DNA of 64,000 nt from Streptomyces macrolidinus. Lineage in GTDB: Bacteria; Actinomycetota; Actinomycetes; Streptomycetales; Streptomycetaceae. The notes beneath the pieces were generated by a model, which saw only the letters and a list, made by a program, of their open reading frames with translations, ran no database searches and was not told where the DNA came from. The translations under genes and the position numbers were made by a program. Positions 35,418-47,600 of this stretch are shown here, one piece after another. Position 1 is the first letter of the stretch. The number at the start of each line of letters is the position of its first letter. The DNA lies in the NCBI RefSeq assembly GCF_023887685.1, contig NZ_JAMWMR010000006.1, positions 248,001 through 312,000 on the forward strand, written 5' to 3'.

Positions 35418-38400
35418 AGCTCGTCTCCCGTCAGTTCCCGCCGTACGAGGGCGGTGAGTCCGTGCAAGGTGGGGTCCTCGAAGAAGTCGACGAGATCGAT
35501 CGTGACGTCCAACTCCTCGCCGATCAGGGCCAGTAGCCGCATCGCCTTGATGGAATGCCCGCCCACGTTCAGGAAGTTGTCCTCGGGCCGGGCGCTTCCG
35601 GTGTCGAGCACCTCCTGCCAGAGCGCGGCGACCGTGGCGTCGACCGGGTCGCCGTCCTGCGGCGGAGCACAACCACCGTCCACATCCCCGGTGTTGGCCG
35701 CGGGCGACATCGACAGCAGTGCCTCGCGGTCCGCCTTCCCGTTGGCAGTCACCGGGATATGGTCGACCACGATCACCGTCGGCAGCATGTACTGCGGCAG
35801 TTCGCCGCGCAGTTCCTCCCCGAGCACGGTGACGTCCAGGACCGCCCTCGGCGCCGCGTCCCCGGCGGTCTCCGGTGCCACGAACGCGAGGATCTCGATG
35901 CCGTCGTCCGTCGGACGCGCGTGCACGACGGCGTCGGCCACCCCGTTCCGCCTCCGTACCGCCGCCTCGATCTCGGCGAGTTCGACACGATGGCCGCGCA
36001 CCTTCACCTGGTCGTCGAGCCGCCCCACGTACTCGTACCGCTCACCGGGGAGGACCCGCACCTGGTCGCCCGTGCGGTAGAGCCGCTGCCCGGGACGCCC
36101 CGCGAACGGGTCGGGGACGAAGGCGGCGGCGGTCTGCGCCGGGGCGTCGAGATAGCCGTGGGCGAGCCCCTCGCCACCCACGTACAGCTCCCCGGTCCCG
36201 CCCGTCCCGACCCGCTGCCCGGACGCGTCGAGCACGTACGCCGTGCTGCGCGGGAGCGGGCGGCCGAGGGGGACCACACCCTCGGCGAGATCCTCCGCGG
36301 TCACCTCGTGGGTGGTGCTGAACGTGGTGTTCTCGGTGGGCCCGTAGCCGTTGACCACGGTGGCGGGCGGCCCGGCCGCGAACAGCTTCGCCAGCCTGCG
36401 CGCATCGTGCTTCTCACCGCCGAAGAGCAGCACCCGCAGCTCCCGGAAGGCGTCCGGCGCGAAGTCCACCATCTGGTTGAGGAGCGTCACGGTGAGGAAC
36501 ATGACCGAGATGCCCTCGTCGGTGAGGAAGGACCGCATTCGCCGGGGTGACAGCAGGACATCCCGGTCCGCGACGACGAGAGTGCCGCCACCGGCCAGCG
36601 CACCCCAGATCTCCAACGTCGCCGCGTCGAAGGCGGGGTTGGAGACATGCGCGACCCGGTCGGCGGGGCCGAACGTCACGAAGTCCGCGTCCGGCACGAG
36701 CCGTACGACCGCGCGGTGCGGCACCACCACCGCCTTGGGGCGGCCTGTCGAGCCGGAGGTGCAGATCACGTAGGCGACGTCGGCGTCGGTCACCGCCGCC
36801 GGGACCATCGGGGCCTCGTCGGTGACGAGGAGCTTCTCCAGCAGATGGGTGGGCACCACCTCCGCGAGCAGGTCGGCCGTCGCGTCGTCCGTGACGACGG
36901 CCGCTGTCGCGGCGGTGCGCACGATGTGCCGGGTGCGTTCGGCCGGCTGCGCGATGTCCACCGGCAGGTAGGCGGCGCCCGCGTACAGGATGCCGAGGCA
37001 GGTGGTGACCGACGCGATGCCGCGCTCCATGGGCACGGCCACCGTCGCGCCGCGGCCGATCCCGGCCGCCCGGAGACCGGCGGCCAGGACGCTCGCCCGT
37101 CGGTCCAACTCCCCGTACGTCAGCGTCGTCCGCCCGTGCCGCACGGCCACCGCGCCTGGCTGCTCGACGGCCTGTCGGTGCACTCGTTCATGGATCGGTA
37201 CGAACACACCGGGCGCGTCCGTGCCGCACTCCGACGGCAGCGGGGCGTCCGGCTGTGCGAAGGCGGCGTCGACGGCCGCCAGCATGCGCCGGTGCAGGGC
37301 CGCCGCGGCCTCGTCGGTGAACAGGTCGGTGGAGTACTCCAGTTCGCAGACCGTTCCGCCACTGGTCCGCGTGACCAGCCACAGCGCCTCGTACTTCGCG
37401 GTGCCCGTGCCGATCTGCTCACGCTCGGCGCGGTGACCGTCCCACCGCAGCCCGCACCCCGTGGTGTCCATGTAGGTGAGGGCGGTCTGAGCCAGCGGGG
37501 CCCGCGACCGGTCGGTGCCGGACCCCACCTCCTCGACCAACGTCTGGAACGACACCTGCTGATGGGCCAGGGCCCCGGTCACCACACGGCGCACCAACCG
37601 CAGTACGTCACGGGCCGTGGCCCCCGGCCGGACCACGAACCGCAGCGGCAGTGTGTCGACGAACATGCCGACCTCGCCCGCCTGGGCGGGACCCCGCGAC
37701 GAGGCCGGCACCGCGAGCACCAGATCCCGGTCGCCCGTCACCGCGACCAGAGCGGTCACATAGGCGGCCACCCACATCATGAACGGACTGAGCCGCTCCT
37801 CCTCGGCCGCCGACACGAGCGCCGACACCTGCTCGTCCGTGAGCACGACGTGGTGGGCGGCGCCGTCGACACCGAGCCGTGCCGGACGCGGCAGATCGTG
37901 CGGCAGGGACAGCGCGCCGGGGCAGTCGGCGAGCATCGTCCGCCAGTGGTCCAGCGCCGCCTCGGCATCCCGGGGCCGTACGGACACCGCCTGCCTGCCG
38001 ACCGGCTCCCGTTCCCACCCCGTGCCCCCTGAGCCGGAGGTGTCCTCGTACAGCTCCTGGAGCTGGGTTTCGAGGAGGTCCAGCGAGACCCCGTCACACA
38101 CCAAGTGGTGCACGGTCAGGACGAGTTCGCTGCCCGCGTCGCCCCGGTCCACGACGAGCGCCCGCAGCAGCGGAGGCCGACCGAGGTCGAACGGTGTGCG
38201 CACCTCGGTGTCGACCAGTTCGCGCACACTCGTCTCCGACACACCCCGCGCGTCCACCCACCGGCACGCCACGGAGACCTTCCGCGCGGTCAGCGCGAGC
38301 GCGGGCTTCACGAAGCCGCGCCGCAGCGCCTCGTGCCGGGCCGCCAGGGTGTCGAGCGCGGCGCGCAGCCTGGTGACGTCGAGCCCGCCGGGGAAGCGGT

Positions 38401-38764
38401 AGCGGACCGCGAGGTGATAGACGGCGCTGCCCGGATGGAGCTGTTCGACGGTCCAAAGCCGTTCCTCGGCCGCGGTCAACTCCCTTGTCTCCGGCTTCTC
38501 CTCCTCGGGACCCGCGCCCAACGCCGCCGCCAGCGCGCCGAATTCCGGGTAGTCGTAGAGGATGTCCAACTCGAGGTCCTGGCCGGTGAGTTCGCGCAGC
38601 GAGATCGCCACCTCCACGGAGAGGACGGAGTCGCCGCCCTCGTCGAAGAAGTTGCAGCCGTCGCGGATGTCGTCCAGACCGAGGGCGTCGCGCCAGATCG
38701 CGGCGACGGCCTCACGCAGCTCCGCCGCGGAACGTTCCCCCTCGGGGGCGGGCCGCTCACTCAT
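35414..38764 (-). CDS. NRPS, domain order PCP-C-A-PCP
   Basis: 1116 residues. An N-terminal carrier (FFDEGGDSVLSVEV, phosphopantetheine Ser at residue 46) is followed by a condensation domain (about 95-510; HHLVCDG at 219-225 intact) and an adenylation domain (about 525-1010; YVICTSGSTGRPKAV, NGYGPTENTT, GRLDDQVKVRGHRVE, TANGKADRE). A second carrier follows (NVGGHSIKAM, Ser at about 1071). The code by eye is D-A-L-F-L-G-G-T-F-K, close to valine-type codes. Lacking an A domain for the first PCP, the protein needs the neighbouring free A protein. It would then make a dipeptide and pass it to the first C domain of the giant NRPS. ATG at 38764 overlaps the carbamoyltransferase stop by eight bases. 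Confidence 0.92.
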   Translation of the reverse strand: MSERPAPEGERSAAELREAVAAIWRDALGLDDIRDGCNFFDEGGDSVLSVEVAISLRELTGQDLELDILYDYPEFGALAAALGAGPEEEKPETRELTAAEERLWTVEQLHPGSAVYHLAVRYRFPGGLDVTRLRAALDTLAARHEALRRGFVKPALALTARKVSVACRWVDARGVSETSVRELVDTEVRTPFDLGRPPLLRALVVDRGDAGSELVLTVHHLVCDGVSLDLLETQLQELYEDTSGSGGTGWEREPVGRQAVSVRPRDAEAALDHWRTMLADCPGALSLPHDLPRPARLGVDGAAHHVVLTDEQVSALVSAAEEERLSPFMMWVAAYVTALVAVTGDRDLVLAVPASSRGPAQAGEVGMFVDTLPLRFVVRPGATARDVLRLVRRVVTGALAHQQVSFQTLVEEVGSGTDRSRAPLAQTALTYMDTTGCGLRWDGHRAEREQIGTGTAKYEALWLVTRTSGGTVCELEYSTDLFTDEAAAALHRRMLAAVDAAFAQPDAPLPSECGTDAPGVFVPIHERVHRQAVEQPGAVAVRHGRTTLTYGELDRRASVLAAGLRAAGIGRGATVAVPMERGIASVTTCLGILYAGAAYLPVDIAQPAERTRHIVRTAATAAVVTDDATADLLAEVVPTHLLEKLLVTDEAPMVPAAVTDADVAYVICTSGSTGRPKAVVVPHRAVVRLVPDADFVTFGPADRVAHVSNPAFDAATLEIWGALAGGGTLVVADRDVLLSPRRMRSFLTDEGISVMFLTVTLLNQMVDFAPDAFRELRVLLFGGEKHDARRLAKLFAAGPPATVVNGYGPTENTTFSTTHEVTAEDLAEGVVPLGRPLPRSTAYVLDASGQRVGTGGTGELYVGGEGLAHGYLDAPAQTAAAFVPDPFAGRPGQRLYRTGDQVRVLPGERYEYVGRLDDQVKVRGHRVELAEIEAAVRRRNGVADAVVHARPTDDGIEILAFVAPETAGDAAPRAVLDVTVLGEELRGELPQYMLPTVIVVDHIPVTANGKADREALLSMSPAANTGDVDGGCAPPQDGDPVDATVAALWQEVLDTGSARPEDNFLNVGGHSIKAMRLLALIGEELDVTIDLVDFFEDPTLHGLTALVRRELTGDEL

Positions 38765-40556
38765 CGCCCGCACCCGCCGTCCCGGCCGCCGACGGCTCGT
38801 CGCGGGTCACCAGCCAGTCGCCGATCGCCAGCGCGTCCAGCGTCGAGCGGGCGTATGTGGCGACCGCGACCTCCGGCGTCCGGACGACCGGCTGGCCGCG
38901 CAGGTTGAACGAGGTGTTGACCACCATCGGAATGCCCCGGTCGTCACCGACCCGGCGGATCAGCCGCCAGAACCTCGGCGCGCTCTCCCGGTCGACGGTC
39001 TGCACCCGCGCCGAGCCGTCGACATGCGTGATCGACGGCAGCTTGTCCCGGTACTCGGGCCGCACCTGCGCCACGAAGAGCATGTGGCGGTACATCGACT
39101 CCTGGCCCGGCTCGATCTCGAAGTAGGTGGTCGCCTCCTCCGCCAGGACGGCCGGCGCGAACGGCCGGAACTCCTCACGCTGCTTCACGACGGTGTTCAG
39201 ATGGGCCCGCATGTGCGGCGACGACGGGTCCGCGAGGATGCTCCGGTTGCCCAGCGCACGCGGGCCGAACTCCATCCGCCCCTGGAACCAGGAGACGACC
39301 TTCCCCGCGCCGATCAGCGCCGACACCTCGGCCAGCAGATCGTCCTCGGCCAGCTTCCGTACGGTGAACCCGTCCCCCAGTCCCTGTAGTTGGTCCTCGA
39401 TGTCCGCGTCGTCGAACTCCTCGCCCCAGTACGGCATCGCCATCGAGACCGGCGGCTCCGGTACATGCTGCTGGAGCTGCCACAGCGCCGCGCCGAGCGC
39501 CGTACCGTCGTCCCCCGACGCCGGCTGGACGAAGACCCGGTCGAACAGACCGCTGCGCGCGATCACACCGTTGGCCGTGCAGTTCAGCGCGACACCACCC
39601 GCCATACACAGATTGCGGGAGCCACCCGCGGCGTCGGCCGTCTCGCGCAGGACATACAGCAGGCACTCCTCCAGCTTGCGCTGGACCGTCGCGGCGACAT
39701 CCATGTGCCGCTGGTCGAGCGGCGCCTCCGGATGCCGGGCCGGACCGAACAACTCCTCCAGCCGCCGGATCGCCCCCCGGTGCGTCTCGCGCTCCGTCGG
39801 CGACTTGTCGTGCGCCAGGACGGGGGCCAGCAGCCGCCCGCCCGGAGCCCTGCGCACCAACTCGTCCGCCACGTTCGCGAACCGGCTCGCATCCCCGTAG
39901 GGCGCAAGCCCCATCACCTTGTACTCGTCCATCCCCGGCAGGAACCCCAGGTACTGGGTGATGACGCTGTAGAGGATGCCGAGCGAGGCGGATATGGAGT
40001 AGCTGCGCACCCCCTGCAACGCGGCACCGCTGCCCCGCAGCACCGACGTGGACTCCGCCTCCCCCATACCGTCGGCCACCAGAACCGTCGCGTCGGAGAA
40101 CCCGCTCAGGTAGTAACTGCTGGCCGCATGGGCCATATGGTGGCCGACCCGGACGAACTTGCGCGCCCAGTCCTGGTCCGGACAGTGCGCGCGCAACACC
40201 TCGTACTGCACGTCCTCGCTGTACACCTCCCGGTACCAGCGCCGGGCGAACTCGTCGCGCTCGAACGCGACCGACGGCTCGTACCGGAAGCCGTGCGCGA
40301 CGAAGTCGACGTCGTCCAGCGTCACTCCGGCCATCCGCAGGCACGCCTCGATCGCGTCGACAGGGAACGCGCCCGTGCCCTTCACCCCGTCGTGCCGCTC
40401 CTGCGCCGAGGCGGCGATCACCCCCTGCTCCCCGACCAGGGCCGCGGCCGAGTCGAGGCCCTGCACCACACGCTGTTCCCGCCAGTCCAGACCGGGCAGC
40501 ATGCTCTTCTTGACGGACAACGATCGGTCGAGTCCGCTGACACCGAGCACTAGCAC
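38757..40556 (-). CDS. NodU/CmcH-type O-carbamoyltransferase
   Basis: 599 residues. Transfers a carbamoyl group from carbamoyl phosphate, via carbamoyl-AMP, to a hydroxyl in antibiotics such as cephamycin, novobiocin and tobramycin. The N-terminal Kae1-like part shows VRVGHHMAHAASSYY (metal-binding His), VLVADGMGEAES and MDEYKVMGLAPYGD. NLCMAGGVALNCTANG follows, and the C-terminal YrdC-like part shows GRMEFGPRALGNRSIL and EEFRPFAPAVL. The GTG at 40556 has AAAGGAA upstream. It starts 50 bases after the giant NRPS stop, inside the same transcription unit, and overlaps the next NRPS gene. The acceptor is probably a hydroxylated side chain of the peptide; no glycosyltransferase is in the operon. 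Confidence 0.92.
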   Translation of the reverse strand: MLVLGVSGLDRSLSVKKSMLPGLDWREQRVVQGLDSAAALVGEQGVIAASAQERHDGVKGTGAFPVDAIEACLRMAGVTLDDVDFVAHGFRYEPSVAFERDEFARRWYREVYSEDVQYEVLRAHCPDQDWARKFVRVGHHMAHAASSYYLSGFSDATVLVADGMGEAESTSVLRGSGAALQGVRSYSISASLGILYSVITQYLGFLPGMDEYKVMGLAPYGDASRFANVADELVRRAPGGRLLAPVLAHDKSPTERETHRGAIRRLEELFGPARHPEAPLDQRHMDVAATVQRKLEECLLYVLRETADAAGGSRNLCMAGGVALNCTANGVIARSGLFDRVFVQPASGDDGTALGAALWQLQQHVPEPPVSMAMPYWGEEFDDADIEDQLQGLGDGFTVRKLAEDDLLAEVSALIGAGKVVSWFQGRMEFGPRALGNRSILADPSSPHMRAHLNTVVKQREEFRPFAPAVLAEEATTYFEIEPGQESMYRHMLFVAQVRPEYRDKLPSITHVDGSARVQTVDRESAPRFWRLIRRVGDDRGIPMVVNTSFNLRGQPVVRTPEVAVATYARSTLDALAIGDWLVTRDEPSAAGTAGAGDE

Positions 40557-40606
40557 GTCGAGTTCCTTTCGAAAGGGTCCAGCCGGATTCGGCTGGGTAC
40601 GGCGGA

Positions 40607-43600
40607 TCAGGACCGGTGGGACGCGTCTCCGTCGCCCCGATCGGTCGGATCGTCCGGGCCGGTGAACACCTCGGCCACATCCCCGACCCAGGGCTCCCGC
40701 ATGAGCTGGTAGTGGTCGCCGTCGGCGTACGAGACACGCAGCGTCCCGGCGAACCGCCGCCACCCGGTGATCGCGGCACGCACGGCCGCCTCCTCACCCT
40801 GGCGCGACACCACGAGATGCACGGGGCCCGCGTACGGGGAGGGCCGGTGCCCGGCCAGGCCGGACAGCATCCCGTGCCAGAACTCCATGAGCGACGCGGT
40901 GACCGGCCCGTTCAGCTCGGCCAGCGCCTCCGCGTCCACACCGAGCAGCCGCAGTACGTCGTCGATGGCGTGCTCCGCCAGGAGTCGGCGCGGTCCCAGC
41001 CGTCCCACGTCGGCACGCAGCCGCTCCAGCGCCGCCGCGTCCGCCGCCGCGTCCGGGCCCTGCTGGGGAGCCGCGTCGACGACGACGACACGATCGGCCA
41101 CGATGCCCCGGTCCGCCAGCCGCGAGGCGACCTCGTGCGCCAGCACACCGCCGGCCGACCAGCCCGCGATCACGGGCCTGCGTCCCCGCAGCAGGGGCGC
41201 CAGTTCACGGGCGTAACCCGACGCCAGCGAGGCGAAGTCCGCCGTGTCCCCGCCGCTCATCAGGTCCCCCTGGACCCCCAGGACCTCGAAGGAGCCCGCG
41301 ACCCGGGCCGTCAGATCCCGATAGCAGAAGAGCGTGCCACCGAGCGGATGCACCAGCACCAGCGGCTGGAGCCCGGGAGAGCCGCCGAGGCCGATGACGC
41401 TGCGCGGGCCGCCGCCCCGGCGCTCGGCCTCCTGTGCGTGCCGGGCGTCATCGAGGAACGCCGCCTGACCCGCCAGTGTGGGTGTGCTGTACAACTGCGG
41501 CAGCGGAACCGTGGTGCCGAACGCGGCGCCCAGCTCACCCGCGAGCCGTACGGCCAGCAGGCTGTGCCCGCCGATCGCGAAGAAGTCGTCCCGCCGGTCG
41601 GCGTGAACGCCGAGGACCTTGTGCCACACCTCGGCGACACGCCGCTCCGTCCGGGAGAACGCCGACTCCGCCGCGCCGGGGTCCGGTTCGCCCGGATTCC
41701 CGATGCCTTCGGGCGCTCCTGCGGGGAGGCCGGTGGTCGACAGGGCCCCGCGGTCCAGCTTCCCGGCCGGGGTGAGCGGCACCGTGTCGACGACGACGAA
41801 GTGCGTCGGAACCGCCGCCGACGAGAGCCGCGAGGCCGCGTGCCGCCGCAGTTCCCGCTGGTCCGGGGCGCCACCCTCGGCCGGTACGACGTTCGCCAGC
41901 AGCCCCTCGTGGTCCGGATGACGGCCGACGATCGCGGCGGCCACGCCCGGATGGGCACGCAACACGGCCTCGACCTCCTCCGGCTCGACACGCTCGCCGC
42001 GCACCTTCACCTGGTGGTCCACCCGCCCCAGGAACTCGAGATCGCCGGAGTCGGTGAGACGGCCGACGTCACCCGTGCGGTAGAGACGACTGCCCGCCGG
42101 GCCCCAGGGGTCCGGCACGAAACGCTCGGCCGTGACCCCGGGTCGGCCGAGATAGCCCCGGCCCACCCCGATGCCACCGACGCAGATCTCACCCGCGGTG
42201 CCGGGCGGCACTTCATGCCCCGCGGCGTCCAGGAGGTGGATCCGAGTGTTGGCGCAGGGCCTGCCGATGACGGGTCCGCTGTCGCCGGTCACCCGTGCCA
42301 TGGTCGCCTCGACCGTCGCCTCCGTGGGCCCGTAACTGTTGAACACCTTGATCCCGGACCGCTCGGCCAGCGCCGCCCACAGGTCGGGCGGGCACGCCTC
42401 GCCGCCGAGAACGAGCAGCCGGGGCGGGTACGGAGCGTCCAACAGACCTTGTTCTACGAGCAGTTGACACTGTGCGGTGGTCGTGTCGATGACGTCCACC
42501 GCCCGCTCGCGATCACGGGCGAGAGCGACGAGATGCCCGGGGTCACGCCGCTGCTCCTCGCTCAGCACGCACAGGGTGTGACCGTCGAGCACCATCAGGA
42601 TCTGTGCCAGCAGGAAGTCGGAGATGTACGCCGACGTGCCGGTCACCACCCGCAGCGGCTTCTCGGCCCCCAGCGAACGGGTGCGCGCCAACGGTGTTCC
42701 CACCGCGAAGGTGGCAAGGCTGCCGTGCTCGATCATGACGCCCTTGGGGCCACCGGTGGTGCCGGACGTGAACATCACATAGGCCAGGTCGCGGGTGCTC
42801 ACGGACGGCAGCGCGGAACCGTCCGTCTCCTCTGCCTCATGTGTGAGGCACGACAGGTCGAACAGCGGGTGACCGCTCGGGGCGGCCTTCGGGTCGTCGG
42901 TGATCAGCAGGGTGGGCCGGGCCTGGTCCAGCATCGAGCGCAGCCGGTGTTCCGGCAGCCCGGGGTCGAGCGGGACGAACGCCGCCCCCGCCTTCCACAC
43001 GGCCCAGAAGGTGGTCAGCGCCGCCGAGCCGGGCCGCAGGAAGATGCCGACGACATCGCCGTGACGCACCCCGCTCCGGCGCAGCCGCCGGGCGAGACGG
43101 TCGCTGTCCGCGTCCAGTCGGGCCAGAGTGATACGCGTCCCGCCGTCCTCGATCGCGATCGCGTCCGGGGTACGGGCGGCCTGCCGCTGCAGCAGCTCGT
43201 GCACCGGAACCCGGCCCGCCGCACGCGCGTCCGTCGTGTAGTTCAGCATGTCGAGCAGCGCCTGCTCGGCCTCGCTCAGCAACGGCGCCCCGTACACGTC
43301 CGCTTCGATGTCCGCCGCCACCGCTTCCAGCGCCCGCAGGTGGTAGTCGCGCAGCCGGGTGACCTGGTCGGCCGACAGCTTCGCGGTGTCGTACTCCAAC
43401 TCCATCCACATCCCGCCGAGTACGGATTCCCGGCTGAGCGTGACGCTGAACGGGAAGCTCGTGGGAGCCATGCCGGGGACGTCGTCGCCCGGCCCCTCCT
43501 TGGCCAGCGCACCCGCCTCGGCGAGCGCGCCGAACTGCGGGAAGCTGTTGTAGGTGAAGTTGACCTCGAAGAGCGGCGCACCACCCAGCTCGCGCTGAAG

Positions 43601-44671
43601 CGCGGCCATCGGATACCTGCGGTGCGGCAGCATCTCGCGCTCGGCGTCGAACACGGCCCGCGCCAGCTCGGCCCAACTGCCCTCCCGTACCCGGAGCCTG
43701 AACGGCACGGTGTTGAGGAAGAGCCCGCGCACCTCGGCCCCGTCGGTCTCCTCCAGCCGGCCGTTGGCCGTCAGCCCGGTGATGACATCCGGGCTCCCCG
43801 TCGCCAGGCCCAGCGCACGCAGATGGGCGGCCAGCAACACGGCCTTGAGCGGAACACCGGCCTGCGCGGCACCCTGCTCCAGCGCGGCCAGGAGCTGCGG
43901 GGGCAGATGCGTGGTGACGTTGCGATAGCCCGGCTGGTCGGTCAACTCGACCGCGTCATAGGGGAGGTGGGCGTCGGGTCGGTCGGTGAGGAGGGTGTGC
44001 CAGTAGGTGGTGTGGGCGGGGTCGGTGAGCGCGTCTTGTTCGGCTGCGATGTAGTCGCGGTAGGTGGAGCGGAGGGGTGCGAGTGTGGGTGTGCTGCCGT
44101 CGAGGAGGGTGTGGTACGTCTCGATGATCTCGGCGAGGGTGGAGGCGAGGCTCCAGCCGTCGAGGATGGCGTGGTGGTCGGTGACGGTCCACTGGAAGGC
44201 GTCGTCGGACAGCACATGGACCGTCATACGGCACAACGGCGCCGCACTCGTGTCGAACACCTTCGCCCGCTCGGTACGGACGCACTCCCGCAGAGCCGCG
44301 CGCTGCGCGTCGTCCCCGAGACCCCGCAGATCCAGCACCGTCAGTGGCACATCGGCGTCCGTGTACACCAGTTGGAGCGGCTTGCTGTACCCGGTCAGCG
44401 CCAATGACGTACGCAGAACGGGATGCCTGCGCACCACCAGCGCGACGGCTCGCCGGAACAGCGGAGCGTCGAACGGACCGGCGACCGGGAGGTTCTCGAC
44501 GTTCAGGTAGGGGTTGCGGTCGGGGTCGCGTTGCATCTCGTAGACCATGCCGATCTGGAGTTCGGCCATGGGGTAGGCGTCGTCGAGACCTGGGGGTAGC
44601 TGGCTGCGGTCGTGGGGGGTGAGGAGGGAGAAGGGTTCGGTGGTGGGTGCTGTGGTGGTGGGTTGGGTGGT
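40607..44671 (-). other. NRPS module 5 plus thioesterase (C5-A5-T5-TE), predicted arginine-like residue
   Basis: Residues about 4358-5711. A5 is of a separate lineage (SDFLLAQI in the A4 region). Its code by eye is D-F-A-D-V-G-S-V-E-K, nearest to Arg codes of the DVADVxAIDK form, with an extra acidic residue fitting a basic side chain. T5 has GGHS (Ser 5394), the usual carrier form before a TE. The TE (about 5450-5690) has GWSAGG and a DGDHYQL His, and would hydrolyse or cyclise the chain. Confidence 0.72.
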
Positions 44672-47600
44672 GGTCGTCGTGGTGGTGGCGGCGAGGTCGG
44701 CGAGGGTGGGGTGCTGGAAGAGATCCTGGAGGTCGAGGGTGAGTCCGTGGTCGCGGGCTCGGCCGAGTACTTGGATGCTGCGGATGGAGTCGCCGCCGAG
44801 GTCGAAGAAGTTGTCGTGACGGCCGATGCGGTCGACACCGAGGATGTCGGCCCAGATGGCGGCGAGCAGTTGCTCTGCTCCGGGCAACGGGGCGACGAAC
44901 TCGGCCGCCAGCTCTGGGCGTTCGGTTGTCGGATCGGGCAGTGCCCGGTGGTCGAGCTTGCCTTGCGGGGTGAGCGGGAGGGCGTCGAGGAAGACGAAGT
45001 TCCTCGGGATCATGTAACCGGGGAGGCGGTCGGCGAGGGCGTCGCGGAGTTCGCTGGTGGTGGGCTGGTCGGCGTCCGGTTCCGGGACGAGGTAGGCGAC
45101 CAGGTCCGCGCGGTCACCGAGATCGTCCCGGACGACGACCACCGCCTGGCGGATCACGGCCAGCCGTGTCAACTGGTCCTCGATCTCGCCGAGTTCGATG
45201 CGGTAGCCGCGGATCTTGACCTGGGCGTCGGCGCGTCCGAGGTATTCGAGGTCGCCGGAGGGCGTCCAGCGGGCGAGGTCACCACTGCGGTAGAGCCGGG
45301 CACCGGAGGCCGGCGTCAGATGATCCGGTACGAATCGCTGGGCGGTGAGGGCGGGTTGGCCGGTGTAGCCACGGGCCAGGCCCGCGCCGCCGACGTGGAG
45401 TTCGCCGATGACGCCGATCGGGGTGGGGTTGCCGTAGGGGTCGAGGACGTGGAGGCGGAGGTCGGGGAGGGCCCGTCCGATGGTGGTGGTGTTGCCGTCC
45501 AGTTGGTGGTGGTCGATGTGGTGGGTGGTGACGTGGACGGTGGTTTCGGTGATGCCGTACATGTTGACGAGGCGGGGTGTGGCGTGACCGTGGCGGTCTG
45601 TCCAGCGGCGTACGGAGGGGGTGTCGAGTGCTTCGCCGCCGAAGACGATGGCGCGTAGGGCGAGGTCGTGTTGGTGGGTGTGGTCGGTGGCTTCGAACTG
45701 GCGGAAGGCGGAGGGTGTTTGGCTGAGGATGGTGACCGATTGGTCGTGTACGAGGGTGTAGAAGGCGTCGGCGTCGCGGCTGGTGAGGTAGGGGACGACG
45801 ACGAGGCGTGCGCCGGTGGTGAGGGCGCCCCACATCTCCCAGACGGAGAAGTCGAAGGCGTAGCTGTGGAAGAGGGTCCAGGTGTCTTCGCGGCCGAAGG
45901 GGAGTCGTTGTTGGACGGCTTCGAAGAGGCGGGTGACGTTGGCGTGGGTGACTGTGGTGCCCTTGGGGCGTCCGGTGGATCCCGAGGTGAAGATGACGTA
46001 GCAGGCGTGATCGGGGTCGAGGCGCTGGGGGAGGTGGGCGAGGGCGTGGCTGAGGCTTGGTGTGGCCTTGGGTGTGGGGAGGGTGGTGATGTCGAGGGTG
46101 TGCCAGGGGCCGTCGGGGACGGTGGTGTGGGTGGGCTGGTGGGTGAGGACGAGGGTGGCGCCGACTTCGGTGAGCATGTGGTGCATGCGGTCGGTGGGGA
46201 AGGCGGTGTCGAGGGGGACGTAGACGCCGTGGGCCATGAGGACGGCGAGGGTGGTGATCACGGTGTCGACGGAGCGTTCGACGCAGACGCCGACGCAGAT
46301 CTCGGGGCCGACGCCTTGCTCGACCAGGTGTGTGGCGATCTGGGCGGCTCGGGTGACGAGTTGGGCGTAGGTGAGGGTGGTGTCGTCGCAGACGACGGCC
46401 ACGGCATCGGGGGTCTCCAGCGCGCGACGTATGACCAGTTCGTGGATCGCGCTGACGGACAGTGACGCGCCGTCACCTGCCCATGACTCCACCAACTCGC
46501 GTTCTGTGTCGCCGAGCAGAGTGACGTCTCTGATCGCGGTGTCGGGTGCGGAGACCATCGACTCCAGTACCCGCACGTAGTAGTCCCGCATCAACGCCAC
46601 CTGAACGGAGGACAGCTCGCCGCTGTCGTACTCCATCTCCAGGCTCAGCCCCTGGTACCCGGGCTCCTGGCTGACGGCCACCAGCAGCGGGAAGTGGGTC
46701 CGCCCGCCCCCGTTCGCACGCGCCCGATCGTCGTCCGCGTCCGCGCCACCGGCGAGTGTGTCGATCTGGCGGAAGTGGTTGTAGACGAAGCCGGTCTCGA
46801 AGAGCGGTTCCCCGCCCAGTTCGCGCTGGATCGCGGACATCGGGTACCTGCGATGGGGCAGCATGTCCTGCTCGGCCTCGAACACCGCGCGCGCGAGGTC
46901 CTGCCAGTCGCCGTCCGGCAACTCCAGCCGGAACGGCAGCGTGTTGAGGAACAGCCCGCGCACCTCGGTGCCGTCGGTCTCCTCCAACCGCCCGTTGGAC
47001 GACAGCCCCGTGACGACGTCCCGGCTGCCGGTGGCGAGGCTCATGACGCGCAGATGGGCCGCCAACAGCACGGACTTCAGTGGTACGCCGCACCGCCGGG
47101 CGAACCGGTCGAGATCCTCGCTCAGACCGACCGGCAGCGGAGTGATCAACTCTCCGTGCCGGCGCTCCGCGTCGTTGCGATGCACCTCGCCCGCGCCGTA
47201 CGGCCCCGCGAGTCCCTCGGGAAGAGCGGTGGTGTGGCGGGGGAGTCGGGTGTCGGGTCGGTCGGTGAGGAGGGTGTGCCAATAGGTGGTGTGGGTGGGG
47301 TCGGTGAGTGTGTGCTGTTCGGCTGCGATGTAGTCGCGGTAGGTGGAGCGGAGGGGTGGGAGTGTGGGGGTGTGCCCGTCGAGGAGGGTGTGGTAGGTCT
47401 CGATGATCTCGGCGAGGGTGGAGGCGAGGCTCCAGCCGTCGAGGATGGCGTGGTGGTCGGTGACAGTCCACTGGAAGGCGTCGTCGGACAGCACCTGGAC
47501 GGTCATCCGGAACAGCGGCGCCACCGCCACCGAGAAGCCCTCGTCCTGTTCACTACGGACGCGCTCCGCGACCGCCGCCCGTTGCGCGGCGTCGTCCCGA

